DNA from: an uncultured Candidatus Saccharibacteria bacterium
GTDB lineage: Bacteria > Patescibacteriota > Saccharimonadia > Saccharimonadales > Saccharimonadaceae
Assembly (NCBI GenBank): GCA_947427985.1
Contig: CANEKB010000052.1
Coordinates: 1-7,487, forward strand
Direction of reading: 5' to 3'
DNA: 7,487 nucleotides
Position numbers and translations under genes: made by a program. This document shows, one piece after another, positions 1-5,212 of the stretch (positions are counted from its first letter, which is position 1; each line of letters starts with the position of its first letter). Under the pieces are notes generated by a model that worked only from the letters and a program-made list of their open reading frames with translations, was not told where the DNA came from and searched no databases.

Positions 1-20
1 ACGGAAAGGATTTTGACACT

Positions 21-137
21 GTGAAAGTACGTGCAAGTGTTAAAAAAATCTCCCCAGATGATATCATCGTTCGCCGCAAAGGCGTACTCCGAGTCATCAA
101 TAAGAAAAAACCTAAGAATAAGCAAAGGCAGGGTTAA
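21..137 (+). CDS. rpmJ: Ribosomal protein L36 (bL36), zinc-free form
   Basis: This 38-residue protein has exactly the length of bacterial L36, a small protein of the large ribosomal subunit that binds 23S rRNA. The opening VKVRASVKKI and the ending PKNKQRQG match the family closely. Translation most likely starts at GTG 21, because the family begins MKVRAS and a purine-rich GGAAAGGA lies at 3-10. In zinc-binding L36 the ligands are Cys11, Cys14, Cys27 and His33. Here those positions are Ser11, Asp14, Asn27 and Asn33, so this is a zinc-independent (C-minus) version. It is followed after 2 bases by rpsM, the usual order at the start of the alpha operon (infA-rpmJ-rpsM). The end of infA probably lies just before the window. 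Confidence 0.93.
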   Translation: MKVRASVKKISPDDIIVRRKGVLRVINKKKPKNKQRQG

Positions 138-139
138 GC

Positions 140-526
140 ATGGCACGAATTGCTAGCGTAACTATCCCCTCCGAGAAGCAAGTCTGGATTGGCCTGACTT
201 ACATCTACGGGATCGGACAGACTACGAGTAAAGCCATCCTTGCGGAGGCCAAGATTGAGCCTACCACTCGGGTGAAAGATCTCACCGAGGCTGAAATTCA
301 AAAAATCAATGATCTTATCGCCAGTCAGAAGACTGTCGAAGGTGATTTGAAACGCCTCGTGACCAACAATATCAAACGTCTTAAAGACATTAACTCCTAT
401 AAGGGCGTCCGCCACAAGGCTGGTCTTCCAGTCAATGGTCAACGCACCCGCACGAACGCACGTACTCGTAAAGGCAAAGCTATCGCCGTTGGGGGTGCAC
501 AGCCTAAAGCAGCGAGCAAGACTTAG
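140..526 (+). CDS. rpsM: 30S ribosomal protein S13 (uS13)
   Basis: S13 sits in the head of the small subunit, contacts the large subunit (bridge B1) and touches P-site tRNA through its tail. The start MARIASVTIP, the helix-two-turn-helix stretch LTYIYGIGQTTSKAIL (about residues 19-34) and the motif RTRTNARTRKGK (about 102-113) are diagnostic. At 128 residues it is about ten longer than E. coli S13. The tail after NARTRKG is IAVGGAQPKAASKT rather than the usual strongly Lys/Arg-rich end, so contact with P-site tRNA may be weaker (inference). The ATG follows the rpmJ stop by 2 bases. The upstream purine stretch AAAGGCAGGG serves as a mediocre ribosome-binding site, so coupling to rpmJ translation is likely. 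Confidence 0.97.
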   Translation: MARIASVTIPSEKQVWIGLTYIYGIGQTTSKAILAEAKIEPTTRVKDLTEAEIQKINDLIASQKTVEGDLKRLVTNNIKRLKDINSYKGVRHKAGLPVNGQRTRTNARTRKGKAIAVGGAQPKAASKT

Positions 527-541
527 GAATAGGAGTATAAA

Positions 542-982
542 ATGGCAGAAGATATTGCTAAAAATCAGGAAGCTCCTGTTGCCGAGGAGCAAGTCGTTAA
601 GACTAAAGCAAAAGGCAAAAAAGGTAAGCGCGTCGTCACCTCAGGCCAGGTTCACGTCCAGGCTACCTTCAATAACACTATTGTCACTGTTACCGACAAA
701 AACGGCGGGGCTTTGGCCGCCTCATCAGCTGGTGCTAATGGTTTCCGTGGTAGTAAAAAAGGCACTGCTTACGCTGCGCAGATCGCTGCAGAGAAAGCTC
801 TTGAAATCGCTAAGCGCGAACATGGGCTAAACAGTGTTGATATTTACGTCAGCGGCATCGGCCTTGGTCGCGACAGCGCAATCCGCGCCGTCTCTAGCGT
901 CGGTATTAAAATTGATAGTATCACCGATGTAACCCCAATCGCGCACGGCGGTGTGCGTCCAAAGGGAGAAAGGAAACCGTAA
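542..982 (+). CDS. rpsK: 30S ribosomal protein S11 (uS11)
   Basis: S11 forms part of the platform of the small subunit and lines the mRNA exit path. Diagnostic stretches are ATFNNTIVTVTDKNGGALAA (about residues 41-60), GANGFRGSKKGT and ITDVTPIAHGGVRP near the C-terminus. The protein has 146 residues against about 129 in E. coli. The extra length is a charged N-terminal extension of roughly 20 residues (MAEDIAKNQEAPVAEEQVV...). The near-universal PHNGCRP, whose Asn becomes isoaspartate in E. coli uS11, reads AHGGVRP here, with Gly136 in place of that Asn. A good AGGAG (531-535) precedes the ATG. The stop codon overlaps the rpsD start by one base (TAATG). Confidence 0.97.
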   Translation: MAEDIAKNQEAPVAEEQVVKTKAKGKKGKRVVTSGQVHVQATFNNTIVTVTDKNGGALAASSAGANGFRGSKKGTAYAAQIAAEKALEIAKREHGLNSVDIYVSGIGLGRDSAIRAVSSVGIKIDSITDVTPIAHGGVRPKGERKP

Positions 983-1599
983 TGGCACGAGATACTTCCC
1001 CAATTGTTAAACAGAGCCGTCGCGAAGGCTACGCCCTCGCTCCAAAGGCCCACAAAGTTATGGCCAAGAAGACTGGCATTCCAGGCGAACATGCAGATAT
1101 GCGCGTTCGTGGTGGTAGCCTTTATCTTACGCAACTACGTGAAAAACAGAAAGTACGTCGCTTATACGGCCTACTCGAAAAGCAATTCGCAAAACTCATG
1201 AAAGAGGCCGCTCGCGCTGATGGTCTAGCTGGTGAAAACCTGCTCCAATATCTTGAACGTCGTGCAGATAATGCTGTTTATCGCGCTGGTTTCGCAACCA
1301 CCCGTCGTCAAGCTCGTCAGCTCGTTTCTCATGGTCACTTCACCTTAAACGGTAAGAGAATCGATATTCCTTCAATTCGCTTAAACCCAGGTGACGTCCT
1401 TGAGGTGCGTCCAAAATCAAAAAAACCCGAATACTTCAAGAATCTCGAGAGCATCGTGGGCAGTGCATCGACCGCTCCTCTCAGCTGGCTAAAATCTGAT
1501 CCAAAGAAAATGAAGATTGAAATTTCCGGCTTGCCAAAGCGCGAAGAAGCTGAAGCCGGCATTAACGAACAGCTAATCGTTGAGTACTACTCACGCTAA
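982..1599 (+). CDS. rpsD: 30S ribosomal protein S4 (uS4), zinc-free form
   Basis: S4 is a primary 16S rRNA-binding protein that nucleates small-subunit assembly, and in many bacteria it also represses its own operon. The length of 205 residues matches the family (206 in E. coli). The S4 RNA-binding fold spans about residues 90-155 and includes LERRADNAVYRAGF and the motif ARQLVSHGHFTLNGKRIDIPS. In zinc-binding homologues the N-terminus reads ARYTGPVCRLCRREG; here it is ARDTSPIVKQSRREG, with Val9 and Ser12 in place of the first two cysteines and no Cys anywhere in the protein. The start overlaps the rpsK stop by one base, and AAAGGA at about 970-975 provides the ribosome-binding site. No S4 autoregulatory RNA site could be recognised. 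Confidence 0.97.
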   Translation: MARDTSPIVKQSRREGYALAPKAHKVMAKKTGIPGEHADMRVRGGSLYLTQLREKQKVRRLYGLLEKQFAKLMKEAARADGLAGENLLQYLERRADNAVYRAGFATTRRQARQLVSHGHFTLNGKRIDIPSIRLNPGDVLEVRPKSKKPEYFKNLESIVGSASTAPLSWLKSDPKKMKIEISGLPKREEAEAGINEQLIVEYYSR

Positions 1600-1613
1600 G
1601 GAGAAAAATAATA

Positions 1614-2552
1614 ATGACTACAAAAGTTATTCACGAGGCCAACCTAGCTGAAGTTAACCAATTGGGTAACAACAGTGCCGAGTTCGTGATTCGCCCATTG
1701 TTCTATGGGTACGGAAATACGCTTGGCAACTCCTTGCGCCGTGTTCTGCTCTCAAGCATTAAAGGCGCTGCAATCACCTCCTTCAGCATTGAGGGCGCAA
1801 CCCATGAATACACTTCAATTCCAGGTATCCGCGAAGACGTCGTTGATATTATGCTGAATTTGAAGAATATTCGTCTGAAGTCACACTCAGATGAGCCGGT
1901 TGAGATTGCATTTGAGTTCAAAGGTAAAGACGCTAAAGACAATGGCAAAGTCACCGCTGGCGACATTAAGCTCCCAGCCGACGTGGAGATTGGTAACCCA
2001 GAACAGACTATCTGCCACATCGACGATCCAAATTTCACCCTCAAGATGACCCTTATCGTTGAAACTGGCCGCGGTTATCTCTCTATTGAAAAATCGAGCG
2101 AAGATCGCACCCGTAGCGGGCTCATTGCACTTGACGCAGTGTTTAGCCCAGTGCTCCGTGTTCGTTATAAAGTAGAGAACACCCGCGTTGGTCAAGATAT
2201 GAATTACCAACAGCTTACTCTAACCGTTGACACTGATGGCACCATAACGCCACAAGAAGCTTTCGAGGAAGCTGCTGCCATCCTCGTCAACCAATATACC
2301 GCTTTAGCTGGTGGTACTACTGTCGAAAGTGCACCAGCTCCTGGCGTCGAAACTGAAGTTGATGACTCTGGCTTGGCTCTACCGATCGAAGAACTTGGTT
2401 TATCGGCTCGTACCGCCAACGCTCTCATCAATAACGACATTAAAACCGTCCGCGATTTGGTTTCTCTTTCCGAAGTTGATCTAAAAGATCTCAAAGGTTT
2501 CGGTAGCAAAGCCCTGGACGAAGTTAAAGAAAAACTAACGGAGTTACTCTAA
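1614..2552 (+). CDS. rpoA: DNA-directed RNA polymerase subunit alpha
   Basis: The alpha subunit dimerises to seed RNA polymerase assembly, and its C-terminal domain contacts UP-element DNA and activators. The N-terminal domain (about 1-230) carries FYGYGNTLGNSLRRVLLSSI (residues 30-49) and HEYTSIPGIREDVVDIMLNLK (64-84). A short Ala/Pro/Gly-rich linker at about 232-252 leads to the C-terminal domain with its helix-hairpin-helix (255-312). The DNA-contact residues of E. coli alpha are mostly kept: Arg266 (R265), Asn269 (N268), Gly297 (G296) and Lys299 (K298). S299 is Ala300. The length of 312 is slightly shorter than E. coli (329), because the C-terminal tail ends straight after the last helix. 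A TAAGGAG (1597-1603) overlaps the rpsD stop and sits 10 bases before the ATG. The stop overlaps rplQ by one base. Confidence 0.98.
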   Translation: MTTKVIHEANLAEVNQLGNNSAEFVIRPLFYGYGNTLGNSLRRVLLSSIKGAAITSFSIEGATHEYTSIPGIREDVVDIMLNLKNIRLKSHSDEPVEIAFEFKGKDAKDNGKVTAGDIKLPADVEIGNPEQTICHIDDPNFTLKMTLIVETGRGYLSIEKSSEDRTRSGLIALDAVFSPVLRVRYKVENTRVGQDMNYQQLTLTVDTDGTITPQEAFEEAAAILVNQYTALAGGTTVESAPAPGVETEVDDSGLALPIEELGLSARTANALINNDIKTVRDLVSLSEVDLKDLKGFGSKALDEVKEKLTELL

Positions 2553-2929
2553 TGCATCGTCATGGATATAAAGGTCGCAAATTCGGCCGCGAAACCGACC
2601 AGCGGCGAGCGCTTAAACGTGGGCTAATCAAGGCGCTCATTGAACACCAATCAATCACTACTACGCTTGCTAAGGCAAAAGAAATTCGTCGCGAAGCTGA
2701 GAAGCTTATTACTGTTGCTAAGAAAGGTGGCCTAGCTAATCGTCGCCTCCTTATTGCAAGGCTTGATGATATTAAAACTGCTGATTTGCTGATGGATATC
2801 ATCGCCCCCCAAATCAAGCGCGACTCAGGTTATCTTCGTATTGAACGTGCCGGCTTTCGCCGTGGCGACAATACCGAAATGGCCACGATTTCTTTCGTCG
2901 ATAATATCGAGCTGAAGGAGACTAAATAA
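2552..2929 (+). CDS. rplQ: 50S ribosomal protein L17 (bL17)
   Basis: L17 binds 23S rRNA near the peptide exit tunnel on the solvent side of the large subunit. It is recognisable from the start MHRHGYKGRKFGRETDQRRALKR, the motif ITTTLAKAKEIRREAEKLIT (about 36-55), the stretch LANRRL and the end GYLRIERAGFRRGDNTEMATISFVD. The length of 125 residues is normal. Its ATG shares an A with the rpoA stop (TAATG). The sequence CGGAGTT, a few bases earlier inside rpoA, is the ribosome-binding site, so it should be translated by ribosomes finishing rpoA. The rpoA-rplQ pairing is conserved in nearly all bacteria. Confidence 0.97.
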   Translation: MHRHGYKGRKFGRETDQRRALKRGLIKALIEHQSITTTLAKAKEIRREAEKLITVAKKGGLANRRLLIARLDDIKTADLLMDIIAPQIKRDSGYLRIERAGFRRGDNTEMATISFVDNIELKETK

Positions 2930-3366
2930 TGAAGACTGTTACCAAAACCTACAGCCAAAAACCAGCCGAGATTAAGCGCGAATGGTATTTGGTTGATGCT
3001 AGCAGCATGCCGCTCGGTAAACTTGCCGTCGTTATTGCTGACAAGCTAATGGGGAAAAGCAAGGTCACTTACACCCCACATGTTGATAACGGTGACTACG
3101 TCGTAGTTATCAATGCTAAAAACATTCAAGTAACCGGAAATAAAATGGTTGATAAAATGTATTATCGCCACAGTGGTTTCCCGGGTGGCCTCACTGAGCT
3201 CAAGCTCGAAGAGGTTATTGAAAAAGATCCTAAGGTTGCAATTGAGCACGCCGTAAAAGGCATGATGCCAAAAAACAAATTGGCCGCTGATCGCTTGGCT
3301 CGGCTTCGCGTATTTGATGGCGCAGAACATGCTCACACTGCACAGAATCCAAAGGAGATTAAATAA
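2929..3366 (+). CDS. rplM: 50S ribosomal protein L13 (uL13)
   Basis: L13 is an early assembly protein of the large subunit. Recognition rests on the N-terminal REWYLVDASSMPLGKLAVVIADKLMGKSK, the YTPHVDNGDYVVVINAKNIQVTGNK core and the C-terminal VKGMMPKNKLAADRLARLRVFDGAEHAHTAQNP. All are standard, and the length of 145 matches the family. The start overlaps the rplQ stop by one base. AAGGAG lies 8 bases upstream (2915-2920) in the sequence AAGGAGACTAAATAATG, which is nearly repeated in front of rpsI. The rplM-rpsI pair is universal, but here it is fused directly onto the alpha operon without the intervening transporter and truA genes seen in Firmicutes. Confidence 0.97.
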   Translation: MKTVTKTYSQKPAEIKREWYLVDASSMPLGKLAVVIADKLMGKSKVTYTPHVDNGDYVVVINAKNIQVTGNKMVDKMYYRHSGFPGGLTELKLEEVIEKDPKVAIEHAVKGMMPKNKLAADRLARLRVFDGAEHAHTAQNPKEIK

Positions 3367-3761
3367 TGGCTGACAAATATATCTACGGCCTTGGTCGCCG
3401 CAAAGCCGCAACGGCTCGCGTCCGCCTCTACAAAGGTAAGGGCGAGATTACTATCAACGATAAGCCTGCATTAGAATACCTATCAGACAACAAGAGTCTG
3501 CTTGCTGAAATTACGGATCCGCTCGCCCTCGCTGGCAAACAAAATGAATTCAATGTTTCAGTTCGCGTGGCTGGCGGTGGTTTAGCTGGTCAAGTCGATG
3601 CGATCAAGCTCGCTCTCAGCAAAGCCCTCACCACTGAAATGGCAGATCTTCGCCCAGTCTTGAAGAAAGCTGGTTTCTTGAAGCGTGACCCACGCGAAAA
3701 AGAACGCAAAAAATACGGTCTTCGCTCGGCACGTAAAAAAGAACAATTCTCGAAGCGTTAA
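3366..3761 (+). CDS. rpsI: 30S ribosomal protein S9 (uS9)
   Basis: S9 sits in the head of the small subunit, and its C-terminal arginine reaches the anticodon stem of P-site tRNA. The start YIYGLGRRKAATARVRLYKGKGEITIND (residues 5-32), the middle VSVRVAGGGLAGQVDAIKLALSKAL and the end KKYGLRSARKKEQFSKR are diagnostic. The final Ser-Lys-Arg is preserved, so the tRNA contact should be intact. The length of 131 is normal. The ATG shares one base with the rplM stop, and AAGGAG is at 3352-3357. It is the last gene of the operon: an intrinsic terminator begins 7 bases after its TAA stop. Confidence 0.97.
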   Translation: MADKYIYGLGRRKAATARVRLYKGKGEITINDKPALEYLSDNKSLLAEITDPLALAGKQNEFNVSVRVAGGGLAGQVDAIKLALSKALTTEMADLRPVLKKAGFLKRDPREKERKKYGLRSARKKEQFSKR

Positions 3762-3767
3762 GACAAC

Positions 3768-3803
3768 AAAGTTGGAGTTTACAGTAGTAGACTCCAACTT
3801 TTT
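3768..3803 (+). terminator. Intrinsic terminator of the ribosomal-protein operon
   Basis: The arms AAAGTTGGAGT (3768-3778) and ACTCCAACTTT (3791-3801) form an uninterrupted 11-bp stem around a 12-base loop, and a run of five T (3799-3803) follows. It lies 7 bases after the rpsI stop. The same right arm plus T-run is also the left end of the larger inverted repeat at 3795-3899. Confidence 0.9.
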
Positions 3804-3899
3804 GTTCTTGCTATAAGGAATCATTTTAAGACGAACGCGGGTCCGCATCTTTAGATAAGAAGAGCGCTCCCTGATTCCGTTAGCAAAAACAAAAAGTTG
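3795..3899. repeat. About 105-bp inverted-repeat element between rpsI and recR
   Basis: The left arm (3795-3823) and right arm (3872-3899) are near-perfect reverse complements. CAACTTTTTGTT (3795-3806) pairs with AACAAAAAGTTG (3888-3899). After one mismatch, TTGCTA (3808-3813) pairs in the same register with TAGCAA (3881-3886). After a small 3x2 internal loop, GGAATCA (3817-3823) pairs with TGATTCC (3872-3878). This gives 25 base pairs enclosing 48 bases. The interior holds smaller dyads: GCGG/CCGC (3837-3846), TCTT/AAGA (3848-3860) and the palindrome GAGCGCTC (3862-3869). The element overlaps the operon terminator on the left and the recR -35 region on the right. It could be a small palindromic mobile element, a structured RNA or a DNA regulatory dyad; the sequence does not decide. 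Confidence 0.75.
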
Positions 3900-3908
3900 T
3901 AGTATAAT
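3880..3908 (+). promoter_or_regulatory. recR promoter, predicted to give a leaderless mRNA
   Basis: A perfect -10 box TATAAT (3903-3908) lies 17 bases after TTAGCA (3880-3885), a 4/6 match to the -35 consensus. Only six bases separate the -10 box from the recR ATG, so transcription would start at or next to the A of the ATG. No Shine-Dalgarno sequence is present. The -35 box lies within the right arm of the inverted repeat. Confidence 0.75.
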
Positions 3909-3914
3909 ATTGTT

Positions 3915-4520
3915 ATGCTACCAAAAGCGTTGAATGATGCAATTGAAGCCCTTGGTCACTTGCCCGGCGTTGGCGCTCGAACCGCCGAACGCTACGCTTA
4001 TTTTTTGTTCAAAAATAGCCCACGCATCAGCAAAGATATCGCCGTTGCGCTCGCCAGCCTTCACGATGGCGTCAAAAACTGCCCAGTCACTTTCGCTCTC
4101 ATAGATATCGATGAGGAAGTTTCAGAATATTATAGTGACCCAGACCGCGACAAAACAACTATTCTCGTCGTTGAAGAACCACTTGATATATATGCCATCG
4201 AACAAACTAAACAATTTCGCGGAACTTATCACGTGCTTGGTGGAGCAATCTCTCCAATCGACGGCATTTCTGCCGACCAGCTACACATTAACGAACTCAT
4301 GCAACGTATTAAACCAGACAATGTAAAAGAAATCATCATCGCTACTAACCCTAGCGTCGAGGGTGAATCAACCGCGCTACTACTCCAAAAAATGTTACAT
4401 GAAAATTATCCAGAAGTAAAAGTTACACGTCTCGCTCGAGGCCTACCGCTCGGCGTCGACCTTTCTTATGCTGATCAGATTACACTCTCAGCCGCATTGG
4501 AAAACCGTACAAATTTATAA
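3915..4520 (+). CDS. recR: Recombination mediator protein RecR, zinc finger degenerate
   Basis: RecR works with RecO (and RecF) to load RecA on SSB-coated single-stranded DNA during gap repair. At 201 residues it has the same length as E. coli RecR. The helix-hairpin-helix lies at about residues 11-33 (LGHLPGVGARTAERYAYFLF). The Toprim domain runs from about 82, with VVEEP at 85-89 and ATNPSVEGESTA at 143-154, and the C-terminal ARGLPLGVDLSYADQITLSAAL is typical. The zinc-binding CxxC...CxxC between the two domains is almost gone. Only Cys56 remains; the partners are Thr59 and non-Cys residues before SDPDRD, and the loop is two residues longer than in E. coli. It has its own promoter, and the ATG appears leaderless. 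Confidence 0.96.
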   Translation: MLPKALNDAIEALGHLPGVGARTAERYAYFLFKNSPRISKDIAVALASLHDGVKNCPVTFALIDIDEEVSEYYSDPDRDKTTILVVEEPLDIYAIEQTKQFRGTYHVLGGAISPIDGISADQLHINELMQRIKPDNVKEIIIATNPSVEGESTALLLQKMLHENYPEVKVTRLARGLPLGVDLSYADQITLSAALENRTNL

Positions 4521-4529
4521 TTCAGCTTG

Positions 4530-4538
4530 TGCTATAAT
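4530..4538 (+). promoter_or_regulatory. Extended -10 promoter of the GHKL-like gene
   Basis: TGC followed directly by TATAAT (4530-4538) is a consensus extended -10 element (TGnTATAAT), which can work without a good -35; none is obvious. As at recR, six bases lie between the box and the ATG at 4545, which predicts a leaderless transcript. The promoter lies in the 24-base gap after the recR stop. Confidence 0.75.
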
Positions 4539-4544
4539 TAGCTT

Positions 4545-5135
4545 ATGTATCGTCTATCGCTAATTATTAGTGAAATCTACAATAAGTTTCTTCCACTCAC
4601 CGAGAAAGGGGAAGTTCGTCTTAATCTCGACTTTTCCGACACGACCAAGGAGGTTTCTAATCCTGAAGAAATTCGCCAAGCACTTGAACAAGCGCTAGAT
4701 TCAGCATTTCAACGTACTGACCGTGGCGATATTAGTATCACTGTCAACAACTCCGAAATCGTCATTACTGATCAAGGTACTATTTTATCAAAAACCGTTT
4801 GTACTTTACTTAGCCGTGGTCGCGTCCGGGTAAAATCGCGCGTTGGGTTTGGTACCGACGTTCACATTACACTTGGAACTGACGCTCCAGTGAATGATGG
4901 TAAGATAAGCTCGGAGGATACGGCGCCGACAAAACTTAAGGCTAAGATAGTCATAGAAAATACTGAAAAAGATAACCAGCCAGAATGTAATAAATCTACG
5001 AAACGCGCCATAGATATCGCTGCTAAACGTGCAGATAAAAAAGTCCAGAAAATCGCCGAAAAGGCCCAGAAGCGCCTAAGAAGAACCTCTACCAAGAAGA
5101 AACCTAAAGTTATTCATAAAATCAGTTTCTCCTAA
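4545..5135 (+). CDS. Decayed GHKL/HATPase-like protein with lysine-rich tail
   Basis: Residues 1-110 resemble the ATP-binding domain of a sensor histidine kinase. KFLPLTEKGEVRLNLDF (14-30) matches the linker and first strand. IRQALEQALDSAFQRTDRGDISI (43-65) matches the N-box helix, ITDQGT (74-79) the G1 box, and GRVRVKSRVGFGTDVHITL (92-110) the last G box and closing strands. The fold is degenerate. Both N-box asparagines are replaced (Gln49, Ser53), the second G1 glycine is Ile80, and the F box, ATP lid and following G box are missing. ATP binding is therefore doubtful, and there is no phospho-acceptor His domain. Residues 110-196 form a polar linker and then a Lys/Arg/Ala-rich helical tail (153-190) like a histone H1 or nucleic-acid-binding tail. 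Function is unknown; a DNA- or RNA-associated scaffold is a guess. It has no signal peptide or membrane segment. Confidence 0.85.
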   Translation: MYRLSLIISEIYNKFLPLTEKGEVRLNLDFSDTTKEVSNPEEIRQALEQALDSAFQRTDRGDISITVNNSEIVITDQGTILSKTVCTLLSRGRVRVKSRVGFGTDVHITLGTDAPVNDGKISSEDTAPTKLKAKIVIENTEKDNQPECNKSTKRAIDIAAKRADKKVQKIAEKAQKRLRRTSTKKKPKVIHKISFS

Positions 5136-5179
5136 TCTGGTTAGACTGCTGAATTTAGCTAAGATTAAGCCTCACGTCA

Positions 5180-5185
5180 TATAAT
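5180..5185 (+). promoter_or_regulatory. Probable -10 box for the carbohydrate-binding gene pair
   Basis: A perfect TATAAT lies 27 bases before the ATG at 5213 and would give a leader of about 20 bases containing AAGGA (5203-5207), unlike the two leaderless genes upstream. No convincing -35 was found at 16-18 bases. A dyad AGGGTC (5186-5191) / GACCCT (5206-5211) spans the expected start site and the ribosome-binding site. It may be an operator or chance. Confidence 0.55.
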
Positions 5186-5212
5186 AGGGTCACAATAAAT
5201 AAAAGGACCCTT

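Noticed and set aside
1..24. Tail of infA (IF-1) at the window edge; frames ending at TGA 14-16 or TGA 22-24 are both possible.
   Set aside because: Gene order makes infA likely upstream, but only 4-7 residues would be visible and neither frame gives a recognisable IF-1 C-terminus.
5133..5167. Possible terminator after the GHKL-like gene (TAATC/GATTA plus TTAG/CTAA).
   Set aside because: The stem is short, AT-rich and interrupted by a 3-base bulge, and no T-run follows.
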